A stretch of DNA of 22,595 nucleotides from Asparagopsis taxiformis (lineage: Eukaryota; Rhodophyta; Florideophyceae; Bonnemaisoniales; Bonnemaisoniaceae), in contig JALQPE010001886.1 of NCBI GenBank assembly GCA_030407315.1, positions 1 through 22,595 on the forward strand, written 5' to 3'. Position numbers and translations under genes: made by a program. Within the stretch, counting starts at the first letter, position 1; each line of letters starts with the position of its first letter. Of the stretch, positions 8,710 through 16,019 are shown piece after piece. Under the pieces are notes generated by a model that did not search any database, was not told the DNA's origin, and saw only the letters and a list, made by a program, of their open reading frames with translations.

Positions 8710-8846
8710 CGCTGCAGACGACCTGCCAAACACGAATTACGAAGCTCAACGGAGCCATGCGATCACGCAAAGAAACAAGACGAAAGTTTACGAAAGCAAC
8801 ACGATGCTAGAAGCCTACGTGGCCTACGAACTAACCTAGGAACGAC

Positions 8847-10240
8847 CTAGTAGCGACGAGAACGCTTGCCCGCAGGGTCATACGGACCAGGGCCTTCGCC
8901 GCGGCTATCGTGGCTGCGGCTGCGACTGGGCTGAACGAAGCCCGGCGCGTACGGATCGACGGTCTGCGTGACCACGGGGGCTCGCTCGCGACGCGACGCG
9001 GGGTCCCTAGCGTAAGGGTCCGCAGTCCCGTGACTGCGCGTATCCGAAGGGCGCGCCGAAGCGGGGTCGCGTGGCAGGTACGCCGCTGCGTGACCATACC
9101 CGACGGGGTCGCCGAAGCCGCCGCCACTCGCAAATGCGTAAGGATCGTTACGACCACCAACGGGCGGTGCGTAACCACGAGTCGCCGCGGCGAGACGTTC
9201 CGAAATCGCGCGCTCCGTTGCCAAGCGGGCAGTCAGATCCAACGTCTGGGCTCTGAAATCTTCGGCTGCGCGAGCCACGGACGTAATGAGGGAACGAATA
9301 ACCCAGCCGTCCGCACGAGGCGGAGCGGCCATCGACGTACCGAGAAGCCGACGGGCATCCTCATCGGAGACGCGGTCGTCCAGGCTCACGAACCGTGGCG
9401 CGCGCTCGGCCGGCGTGGCCACATCCGGACGACCGACGCGGGCAACGTTGCCCCCTCCCGTAGCCTCGCGTGGCACGATCTCTCGAGGATCCGGCGCACG
9501 CGGCGCTTCGTTTTGATGGCCACGACGGCCAGAACGCGTCCCTCGGGGGCGCTCGTTGCCCCCGAGGCCACCGAAATAACCGGTACGATTGCCACGACGG
9601 CGTTCGGAACGGGAAGCGACCCGCGGCACGTAAGCCCCATCGCTACGCACGGAGACGAACTCCTGGTTATCGCCGCTTGCGTAATCGGGACGTATAACCC
9701 GATACTCCGGCCCCAACGCAAGGGCGCCGCGAGCCTCAGCCAACGCGCTGGTAACGGAGACAAACGTGTCGGAACCGTCCACCGGGATTGCACGAAGCAT
9801 CTCGTAGTCGGCCAGGAAGTCCAACGTGGACTCCGGCAGTAGGCACGCGCGCCCGAACACACGACGTTCCACGAACAGCGAGCATGCGAGCATCGCTGCG
9901 TGTTCGATATCCACGGCCATGAGGAAACGTTCCTTCACGGGGGCAGGCGCGTCCTTCACGGCATCGGTGAAATAATGTACCACGCGTGGTAACAACGTGG
10001 ACGACCCACGGGGGTACGGAAACTCCTCTACTACTTCCGGCAACGGCGGGAAGTAGAGCTCGCTCGGGACGACCCACGGAGCTGACGCGTGCGACACGCG
10101 GTAGTCGTCTGCGTTCACGTGACGGAGCGCGAAATGGTCGTCGTACGACACTACGCTCTTGGAGATGACGCTCAACGAAAGAGCAGTCTTCCATTCGGCA
10201 CGTTGCCGTTCGGAAAGTGTCCGCGGACATACGAATACGG
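8847..10240 (-). pseudogene. Antisense ORF of retroelement 1, C-terminal part
   Basis: This minus-strand frame runs from the 14-bp duplication (10227-10254) to a TAG at 8847-8849, about 464 codons. An in-frame ATG exists at 10298, but the frame most likely continues the upstream part, from which it is offset by the duplication. The protein is unrecognised. It has a folded-looking region (HYFTDAVKDAPAPVKERFLM, then a hydrophobic ACSLFVERRVFGRACL), an Arg/Gly-rich stretch (RRRGNRTGYFGGLGGNERPR), a short helical ATERAISERLAAA stretch, and a C-terminal tail with DPYA repeated three times and many R, S and P residues. The RG-rich and tail regions suggest nucleic-acid binding. No zinc knuckle, protease or polymerase motif is visible. 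It could be a Gag-like or accessory protein; function unknown. Confidence 0.6.
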
Positions 10241-11089
10241 ACATACGAATACGGACGCCACCGAGATGAACGGCGGTTCCTCGGGCGTCCCCTTCCACAG
10301 GAACGCGTCCATACGATCGACGTAGATCGCGTCGTTGACGTCACGCAACCACGAGCGGTCGCAACGTATCGACGCCGGGATCTGGTAACGTTCCGATCCC
10401 GGTGGCCCGTTGGCGAAACGACGCCCGGCTGCCCGCCCCCACGTATCCTCGGCGGAACGCATGTAGTCGACAACCGCGCGGGCGTCCAGACGATCTTTTG
10501 CCAACGTGGCGAGATCGTCATCCGTAATGCCCACGCGGGGCAACGCAGCCCACGCGTGGGGCAGGACGCCTACGTTGAGCGCCACACCGCCACGTGAGGC
10601 GGTGCCGACTGTCCCAACGGGGTCACCACCCTCCGGCGAGGGATCCTGACGAGGAGAACGAGGCGAACCGTCACGACGAGGCACGCCCGTGCGGGCCGCC
10701 GCCACAGCACGACGCGAACGAGCGGCCGCTGCCATCGCGGCTACGCCCCTCGATGGGGCCGCGACATCCGGAATGATGGGTGACGAATTCCCCGAGTCGG
10801 ACGCCGTTGCGTCATCATCCCGTGGGGCATCGGCCCTAGCAGCCTCGGCAGGCGTCACGGAAGCCACCAGGCGAGACGGAGCCATCGGGCGAGACGAAGA
10901 GGCGACGGCCTGAGGAGCAATGGCTTCTCCCGCCCTAACGGATGGGGCGGGAGCGACGGACGCTTCCGTCGCTGGCTGCGCACCGGCTCCGACGAGGGAG
11001 GGAGCGCCCTGCGAAGGGTTCCTCGCTCCACCTCCAGCAGAGCCGGCGGGCCGCGGAGTGTTAGCATCGGTACTACGTGTCGTAACCAT
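10172..11089 (-). pseudogene. Antisense ORF of retroelement 1, N-terminal part
   Basis: The first good ATG on the minus strand is 11089 (MVTTRSTDANTPRP). The frame is open upstream to 11233 but only with a TTG start and a hydrophobic leader, so I prefer 11089. About 279 codons lead to the 14-bp duplication; beyond it the frame is spurious and stops at 10172. Residues 1-150 are rich in A, P, S and R and look disordered. A more ordered part follows (DDDLATLAKDRLDARAVVDY, then DRSWLRDVNDAIYVDRMDAF). No family is recognised. Its codon use matches the pol genes on the other strand. Antisense frames between pol and the 3' LTR are known in plant Tat/Ogre-type Ty3/gypsy elements, and this has the same position, with no visible sequence relation. 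Confidence 0.6.
10227..10254. repeat. 14-bp tandem duplication that breaks the antisense ORF
   Basis: ACATACGAATACGG occurs twice head to tail (10227-10240 and 10241-10254). Fourteen is not a multiple of three, so the minus-strand reading frame shifts here. With only one copy the two antisense frames would be continuous, since both read VFVCP across the repeat. Confidence 0.9.
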
Positions 11090-11284
11090 CGTGGTTACGC
11101 TGTACACGATAATTACGACGAGTGCAACGAGCACGACGACGAGAGCCACGCGGGCTAGACGAAACAAGAGAACGAAATGAACGGAGGTAGCAGTACCCAG
11201 CGGGGGAAAGAGATAAGGGAGAACGAAAGGCAACGGCCTGGATGACGATGGTGAGAGGAAGGGTGAGCGACGATCGCTATCACG

Positions 11285-11300
11285 TTAAGCCGCGGCTTAA
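11285..11300. repeat. Perfect 16-bp palindrome
   Basis: TTAAGCCGCGGCTTAA is fully self-complementary. It lies about 200 bp upstream of the antisense ATG and about 385 bp upstream of the probable 3' LTR. Confidence 0.8.
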
Positions 11301-11491
11301 ATAACCTTCGGACGACCGTTGTCGTAATGCCCGCTGGCAGATTCACGAAAAGGCCGCGGCCTGCGCACGTATCGCGCTGAATTGAAGCACACCCGCGTGG
11401 TGGAATTGGACACTGCATCCGTTGCAGGGAAACACCTAAGCGAGGCATTGACGTACGATGCCAACGGGCGGGCCTCGATGATTACGAAAGA

Positions 11492-11517
11492 GCCGGAGCG
11501 CACGCGCGCGCTCCGGC
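11492..11517. repeat. Perfect 10-bp stem-loop
   Basis: GCCGGAGCGC (11492-11501) pairs with GCGCTCCGGC (11508-11517) around the loop ACGCGC. Confidence 0.8.
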
Positions 11518-11566
11518 GCCGTGGCGATTCGATCAGCCAACCGGGCCGCGTACGTTTAAACGAGAT

Positions 11567-11606
11567 TTTTCGGGACAACTGCCACGTCCGCAGTTGTACC
11601 CGAAAA
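11567..11606. repeat. 16-bp stem-loop with one bulge
   Basis: TTTTCGGGACAACTGC (11567-11582) pairs with GCAGTTGT (11590-11597) and CCCGAAAA (11599-11606), leaving a single bulged A at 11598 and the loop CACGTCC. It is among the strongest hairpins in the window. Confidence 0.8.
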
Positions 11607-11670
11607 GGCGCCACGGCCCCGTGTCTCAGGCGCGTCCTGACGGGCCTCGCGTGGCCGGGACGTCCACGTG

Positions 11671-11681
11671 TGGGGGTGGGG
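11671..11681 (+). promoter_or_regulatory. Candidate polypurine tract of retroelement 1
   Basis: TGGGGGTGGGG sits immediately before a TGTGTAG that could begin the 3' LTR. Reverse transcription of LTR elements primes plus-strand DNA at such a tract. A related sequence, GTGGCCGGGACGTCCAC followed by a run of seven G (6846-6852), occurs at 6820-6852. Confidence 0.45.
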
Positions 11682-11682
11682 C

Positions 11683-12250
11683 TGTGTAGTATACGTGGCA
11701 ATTCCGAAATTGCAAATATTTACGTTTTCCGCGGAATTCGAATTTCGGCGGACACGACCGGCGACAGCAATGCACGAACATTGCTGGCGCATGCGCGCGC
11801 GCAACCGGCACACGTGTGCAACGAACGTACTGGCAACGGCCAACGGACCAACGGGTCCCTACGTGTGACCCACAAGGTCCTTTCCCATTCGGGGACGTTA
11901 CGAGCAGTGTTTACACTGTAAAGCGATGCCATCGTGGCTATATAGGTATTGGCATCGTGCCGGGAGGGAAAGGGGACAATTCATCGAACGGGCAGCGGCT
12001 CTAGTCTACGACTGACTTCTACGTTTTACGTTTACGTTCTGCCTAACGAGGCTTCGTCTCCGTCGAGCTGCGTACTCCCTACCCATCGCCGCACGTAAGG
12101 CTGATTGCGTGTAGTGCCTCCGGGCTTGGTTGAGAGCGCCTCCGGTGACGTACCACCTCGTTTGCTAACGTAATCCTCGCGTGGATTGTTGCGTCGTGAC
12201 GCTCGTGTCTACTCGCTAACCACTCTACCTTCTACCGTTCTAACAATACA
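11683..12250 (+). repeat. Probable 3' LTR of retroelement 1
   Basis: The start is taken at TGTGTAG (11683) or TGTAG (11685), after the G-rich tract. The end is taken near TTCTACCGTTCTAACA (12245) or ATACA (12250), which resembles the TTTCTACCTGCTACA end of the LTR of retroelement 2. A TATA box lies at 11939, and the pyrimidine-rich downstream part resembles the R-U5 region of retroelement 2. Hairpins 11698-11713, 11766-11785, 11831-11842 (TGGC-AACG-GCCA) and 11845-11858 (GGACC-AACG-GGTCC) lie in its U3. Without a 5' partner the borders are unproven, and element-like composition continues to about 12312. Confidence 0.5.
11924..11957 (+). promoter_or_regulatory. TATA box of LTR 1 inside an 8-bp inverted repeat
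   Basis: TATATAG at 11939-11945 is framed by CGATGCCA (11924-11931) and TGGCATCG (11950-11957), a perfect 8-bp inverted repeat. Just upstream is CAGTGT-TT-ACACTG (11905-11918). This is the likely core promoter of the LTR. Confidence 0.5.
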
Positions 12251-12358
12251 GTCAAACACCAGCGGGTGGACTGCTCGTTTCGTTTCGTAAGGACAGCGTG
12301 TCCGTAGCTCGTACCAGCTATCTAGAACTAACGTTGTTCCACAAACACATACGGTGGT

Positions 12359-13381
12359 ATGGAGACAAGGCTGAGAACACTAGAAAATATAATGCTTTCT
12401 GGAAATGGTAGCGAGTGTCGGCTTGGTTGGAACGGAATGGTTCGAAATTGTGGATCAACAGTATCAGCTGGTAAGGTTTTATTGATGCTCTTACAGGGTG
12501 CGGTAGAGAAAGTTGTGGAACAGGTTAATCGAAGCACTTTGTCAAACTCAGGCGGCGGCTACCCACATAGTGAGATTGACGGTGCCTGTACAAGTGGAAC
12601 GGCTATTAGCGGACCGGTGCAGATTCCCATCTCATTGAGCACTGAGTTATTCCGGGAAATGCTAAAGGGAACAGCAGAAATCTATGGAGGGGGGTATTAC
12701 AAAGTTTACCTAGGGCTTCACGCGGCAGTGGCTGGAACTGGTGGGGAAGCTTTGAACATTACGTGTTCCAGTTTTGCAACACTATCAGATCTGCTAGGAT
12801 TGGGGCACCGATGGCGAACCGAGTGCCTGGTTCACAGGCGTAATATCAGCAACTCGGAAGAGGAGGACAATGAAGAGTGTAGTTACATGAACGGTTCGGC
12901 GAGGTCATGTGGTTTGCGGTTGTTTGGTACGATATTGTGCTCGGGAATCATGGAAGCACAGTCGACATCTGTTGCAATTGGCAGTAGCTCATTCTGCACT
13001 GTGAAAACAACATCAAACGTGTGGTGTCTAATTCGAAAAAGTAGTTCTGTGGTCCAAGGTGAATACGTGCACGGAATGGGGCTGCAGAAATGTCCTTTGA
13101 CATGTGATTTGCACGGGAGGAGCGACGGTGAAGGGAGTCTGGAAGGGTGGAAAAGCGAAGGAAACAAATGTTTCCGTATAGAATGGGAGCCTGCGATGCA
13201 AAGAAAGAGAGGAAAGGCAGGGGATGTATTGTGGGGATCTCTGAGAGTGCATATGCCGTACGTCGTATTCCGTGGTGTGGAAGAACCTTGTCGTATAGAC
13301 AAGTTGATAACAGAAGATGTAGTGAACGACGTAGTAGGGTATAGTGCGTCAGAGAAAAAGGCAGAGAAGTACATTAAATGA
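12359..13381 (+). CDS. Unrecognised 340-aa protein, Cys/Gly/Ser-rich
   Basis: One uninterrupted frame runs from ATG at 12359 (context GGTATGG, with G at +4) to TGA at 13379-13381. The composition differs from the neighbouring transposon, being richer in A and T and without the ACG bias, so it is probably a host gene or a gene of another element. The N terminus (METRLRTLENIMLSG) looks helical, followed by GKVLLMLLQGAVEKVVEQV. The middle is Gly/Ser-rich with scattered cysteines, an acidic SNSEEEDNEEC lies around 160, and the C terminus is charged (SASEKKAEKYIK). No catalytic motif, signal peptide or known domain is recognised. The LTR of retroelement 1 ends within about 110 bp of the start, so its native promoter may have been displaced. 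It converges with the next gene, with 132 bp between the stops. Confidence 0.55.
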   Translation: METRLRTLENIMLSGNGSECRLGWNGMVRNCGSTVSAGKVLLMLLQGAVEKVVEQVNRSTLSNSGGGYPHSEIDGACTSGTAISGPVQIPISLSTELFREMLKGTAEIYGGGYYKVYLGLHAAVAGTGGEALNITCSSFATLSDLLGLGHRWRTECLVHRRNISNSEEEDNEECSYMNGSARSCGLRLFGTILCSGIMEAQSTSVAIGSSSFCTVKTTSNVWCLIRKSSSVVQGEYVHGMGLQKCPLTCDLHGRSDGEGSLEGWKSEGNKCFRIEWEPAMQRKRGKAGDVLWGSLRVHMPYVVFRGVEEPCRIDKLITEDVVNDVVGYSASEKKAEKYIK

Positions 13382-13513
13382 TGCCAGCAGTTGGATGAAT
13401 GAGAAATACTTTAATACAGATGATGCATGCATTGCAAAGCATAACTAGTTGAGCGTTGGGAACTTTTCCTAGAACTACTAATGAACCATACCGATATAAA
13501 GTTTCTAATCAAA

Positions 13514-15196
13514 CTACACATCAATTAGAGAAATACCAAGCTCGTCATCCTCCTGTAGAGGGACGCAATCAGGATTGGAAATGCGCCTGTCTGCCGAGTT
13601 TTCAAAGGAAGGTTCGGTTTGTACGATGCTTGAATCGAAACGTACAGACTTGTATTCTTCAGCAGTGAGATTTCTCTTCTTTCGGATGATTCCGAACAGG
13701 CAATCACCTCCCATGAGGTAGTCCCGCAGCTCTAGATGTCCCCATGAAACTCGCAAAGGGAATCCATCTTTCCCGAACTGAGGTGTAGGCAACTTGCTGA
13801 GGGCCGCATTGAATAAACCTTGGAGACATATTGCTATCCGATAACAAGCTTGAATGGCATGGGGCTCATGACAAAGCATCTCCAGTTGTGTGCATTGGCA
13901 GAAACTGCATAACAATATCATAGCTAAAGTAAGAAAAGAGAATGAACATACAGCCAATTTCTCCACTGGATTCTGCGCAGTTGTAATGTTTCCATTAACG
14001 ATACCGCCGCTTACCTGAACTTTGTAAGTAACCTGAACGTGAAGCTCGGGACGACTGAGAATGAAATTTGAGAAGGTAGAATCATTTCTTGAATACACTT
14101 CTAGAGCGTCTTCTCCTGTTCCGTAAGCTTTCAAAGTTGTCGGAATTGAGTCAAGTGGACACATGTCCGACGTGGACACATCAGAGTCAAGTGGAACAGC
14201 AATAGTTGCCTTCATATCTCGGTGGATGAGGAAGAATGCTTGCTTGACCAATTCCATTTTCATTTGCTTACGGGAACTGTTGAAGAACTGGGTGAGCTGC
14301 CGTAGAGCAGAGGTAATGATCGGAATGGACTGTATATCTGACGGTGACAGGTTGGGCATAGCGGAAGACGAAGAGGAGGATGTAGATGCACGGCGTGCTT
14401 CTCCTTTCGAACCAGACAGTCGCCGACGCTTTGAAGATCCAACCTGCAAACTCGTGGACTGTTCTATTTTGCGTTCCGCCTCCGTGGGCATCGAAATATC
14501 CATGGCATGGAAAAGAGCGCGCTGCGAAATGTGCAGCCAAGATGGTTTATCGATGGGCACAATTGTTGCATTGCGTAGTGCATAATCTCTTGAGATAGTA
14601 TTGCTGTTCAAGTCCTCTTCTTCGCCGGGGTCCAGGATGCCGGCATTCCTGGTGGCCGAGTCCTTCCATCGTACAATTCTGTCATTCGCCATCGAAATAA
14701 ATGCTGTTCCGACAATAGAGCGTTTTAAGAATATATGCCGTTTCCCAACCGCCGTGCCAATTAGAGATTTCTTGGATTGTCTTACCTCTGCATTAGAACT
14801 GGAAGTCTGCGAAAACGACAATGCAGCAAGTAGCAATGTTGTGCAGGACTTCTCTTGCGGGGTTTCTTCAGACCTTGCATTCAAGTTCCTGAGCAAACTT
14901 GGATCCACTGAAGTTTTGGTAAGCTCTGCAACGGTTCTGAAAGCGACGAATCTAGATGTCACATGCCTATTGTTGAACAAAGAGGACACTAGAGTGGTAA
15001 TTTGACCTGATTTTCTTGATCTCTCCTCGAGAACTACTGAAGGTACAGTGTTTGTCCCTGCAGCAGCCGAGGTCATGTACCGAATGCAAGCAAGCTCCAT
15101 TTCAATGGACGAAAGGGAGTCGCGCATATACTGTTCGAGGGATGCAAACTGTTCCTCAAACTTTGCAAACCTTGACAATGATAATTCATCTCGCAT
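13514..15196 (-). CDS. Unrecognised 560-aa protein, possible nuclear protein
   Basis: A single minus-strand frame runs from ATG at 15196 to a stop at 13514. The N terminus (about 5-42, RFAKFEEQFASLEQYMRD) looks like a short coiled coil. A basic SSKRRRLSGSKGEARR near 256 followed by a serine run resembles a nuclear localisation signal beside a disordered linker. The C terminus contains a well-structured-looking PLRVSWGHLELRDYLMGGDC and ends in acidic residues. A hydrophobic stretch near 420-440 (LAVCSFSFLTLAMILLCSF) might be a membrane segment or unspliced intron (see 13905-14014). No family is recognised. The length of the frame and its normal composition make it a likely real gene; the alternative is a gene of an unknown transposon. 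Confidence 0.6.
   Translation of the reverse strand: MRDELSLSRFAKFEEQFASLEQYMRDSLSSIEMELACIRYMTSAAAGTNTVPSVVLEERSRKSGQITTLVSSLFNNRHVTSRFVAFRTVAELTKTSVDPSLLRNLNARSEETPQEKSCTTLLLAALSFSQTSSSNAEVRQSKKSLIGTAVGKRHIFLKRSIVGTAFISMANDRIVRWKDSATRNAGILDPGEEEDLNSNTISRDYALRNATIVPIDKPSWLHISQRALFHAMDISMPTEAERKIEQSTSLQVGSSKRRRLSGSKGEARRASTSSSSSSAMPNLSPSDIQSIPIITSALRQLTQFFNSSRKQMKMELVKQAFFLIHRDMKATIAVPLDSDVSTSDMCPLDSIPTTLKAYGTGEDALEVYSRNDSTFSNFILSRPELHVQVTYKVQVSGGIVNGNITTAQNPVEKLAVCSFSFLTLAMILLCSFCQCTQLEMLCHEPHAIQACYRIAICLQGLFNAALSKLPTPQFGKDGFPLRVSWGHLELRDYLMGGDCLFGIIRKKRNLTAEEYKSVRFDSSIVQTEPSFENSADRRISNPDCVPLQEDDELGISLIDV
13905..14014 (-). other. Candidate intron inside the 560-aa ORF
   Basis: On the minus strand, GTTCAG is followed by GTAAGC at 14014-14009, and a pyrimidine-rich tract with TTACTTTAGCTATG precedes TTATGCAG ending at 13905. 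The interval is 110 nt, not a multiple of three, and splicing at exactly these sites would bring a stop within about a dozen codons. Either it is not an intron, another acceptor is used, or splicing yields a shortened isoform. Confidence 0.3.
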
Positions 15197-15421
15197 TTCA
15201 GCTCAAAATGATGGGATGTTCCACGTCCGGGAGAGGAGAATTGAGGTGCACGAGCAAATTGATTATCCAACGAGAAAGATAAATAGAAAGACTCGAGGGA
15301 AATGTCTGTCGTAAGCAGACCAATCATGTAACGGACAAGTGCAATGGTAGTGCCGTTACGAAATATGAGGGCTGTAACGGTCCTCGGCATACTGAGAAGC
15401 AGTGAAACCAGCAATGTAGGC
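15197..15421. other. Upstream region of the minus-strand gene
   Basis: It contains no supported gene; overlapping short frames disagree in phase. On the minus strand it is the leader and promoter region of the 560-aa frame, bounded on its far side by the foldback element. Confidence 0.4.
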
Positions 15422-15553
15422 TAGAGTTGAAATTTGGTAATTTTTATGGTCTGAAATTGCTGCAGTAAAAAGCTATCTACCATTGTGCACTTTGCTAGAT
15501 CGCTTTTTACTGCAGTAATTTCAGACCGTAAATATTACCAAATTTCAACTCTA
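15422..15553. mobile_element. Foldback, MITE-like element, 132 bp with 58-bp arms
   Basis: The left arm 15422-15479 (TAGAGTTGAAATTTGGTAAT...) is the reverse complement of the right arm 15496-15553 with four mismatches in 58. The loop is 16 bases (15480-15495). Both ends are TA, so the arms may be GAGTTGAAATTTGG flanked by a duplicated TA, as in Tc1/mariner-derived MITEs. No coding capacity. It lies 226 bp upstream of the start of the minus-strand 560-aa frame. A transcript would fold into a near-perfect hairpin, so a small-RNA precursor is also possible. Confidence 0.85.
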
Positions 15554-16019
15554 CAAACCATGACGGCCAACAATACATGATCTAGTATTTTACCACCGCT
15601 TATTCTGCTCAGGGACTGTGAAGGTGCGGCACTGGGAACCTCGGTGAGCTATTCGGCCGTATACTTTGGTAATACAAGACCGGGAATTTGTACGCAGCAG
15701 AGCACATCGGTGCCCCGCTATGTTAACGACAGCAAAGCTAACTTTTTTGCTCTGTGCATTTTAATATGCGCAGAGTGCAATAAGCAGAGCAAGTGATAGC
15801 CCCCCTACTCTGCAGCACACATGTATAACATTGCGCAATTTTACACACTAGTGCACTTGTCAGCATGCTGAACAGCAGTACGACGCCACCATCATGCGCT
15901 GGAATGTATCGTAGGACGTCCGCGAAGTTAGTTAAAAGTCTAGACTAGTTTAACGATCGATATCCAAAACTAGGAATTCCCAGCAAGATTTATTCGCAAA
16001 AGAAGAATCTGATGATTAT
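15554..16019. other. Intergenic DNA between foldback element and retroelement 2
   Basis: There is no supported gene. An imperfect inverted repeat lies around 15748-15783 (TTTGCTCTGTGCAT with ATGCGCAGAGTGCAA). A GGACGTCC palindrome like those at the left of the window is at 15914-15921. Confidence 0.45.

Larger units (their letters stand above)
6700..8846. other. Non-coding, hairpin-dense 3' region of retroelement 1
   Basis: No convincing gene lies on either strand; the open frames are short and low in information. Instead there are dozens of short perfect inverted repeats with ACG-containing loops. With loop AACG: AGACC/GGTCT 7406-7419, AAGCT/AGCTT 7700-7713, TACGC/GCGTA 7841-7854 and again 8002-8015, TGCC/GGCA 8590-8601, GCTC/GAGC 8744-8755, plus three-base stems at 7340, 7807, 8492 and 8648. 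With related loops: 6972-6987, 7242-7254, 7482-7497, 7647-7660, 8040-8054, 8126-8140, 8144-8160, 8172-8185, 8223-8237, 8369-8382, 8453-8467, 8664-8682 and 8681-8709. Perfect palindromes lie at 6744-6757, 7054-7071, 7265-7276, 7722-7733 and 7931-7944. The stems differ from one another, so these are not copies of one repeat. Confidence 0.75.
11090..11670. other. Second hairpin-dense non-coding stretch, upstream of the 3' LTR
   Basis: This lies between the antisense ATG and the G-rich tract. Structures seen: AGGC-AACG-GCCT (11228-11239), a perfect 16-bp palindrome (11285-11300), AGGCCGCGGCCT (11351-11362), GCC-AACG-GGC (11460-11469), a 10-bp stem with loop ACGCGC (11492-11517) and a 16-bp stem with one bulge (11567-11606). 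As the leader of the antisense frame, this DNA could also hold its promoter. No TATA box is obvious on the minus strand. Confidence 0.6.
4250..12250 (+). mobile_element. Retroelement 1: 5'-truncated Ty3/gypsy chromovirus with antisense ORF and 3' LTR
   Basis: On the + strand the element keeps the RT tail, RNase H, integrase with C-terminal chromodomain (to 6699), a 2.1-kb non-coding hairpin-rich stretch, an antisense frame (11089 to 8847), a second hairpin-rich stretch, a G-rich tract (11671-11681) and a probable 3' LTR with a TATA box. The 5' LTR, gag, protease and most of the RT are missing. The left end lies in or against the 43-bp satellite. Base usage rich in ACG and CGA runs through pol, the non-coding part, the antisense frame and the LTR, which favours one element over several. 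The right border is uncertain within 12245-12330, and an independent origin for the 8.8-11.1 kb part is not excluded. Confidence 0.65.

Noticed and set aside
8910..9842. 310-aa plus-strand ORF
   Set aside because: It overlaps the antisense frame, is Arg/Thr-rich as expected from the complement of that coding sequence, and shows no motif.
9736..10521. 261-aa minus-strand ORF
   Set aside because: It is the third frame over the antisense gene, Arg-rich, broken relative to both better frames, and without recognisable features.
6858..12250. One 5.4-kb LTR beginning after the first G tract and containing the antisense gene
   Set aside because: Possible, since a polypurine-like site lies at 6846-6852, but the second G tract with TGTGTAG and a TATA box 255 bp later gives an LTR of normal size.
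8847..12250. Separate minus-strand element with 5' LTR at 12250 and gag at 11089
   Set aside because: No primer-binding TGG follows the LTR edge in that direction, the TATA box and polypurine tract read on the plus strand, and no minus-strand pol follows. It remains the main alternative for the antisense gene.
12249..12273. tRNA-like hairpin CAGTC...CACC-AGCG-GGTG-GACTG
   Set aside because: It is a single bulged hairpin without acceptor, anticodon or T arms; it fits the general hairpin habit of retroelement 1.
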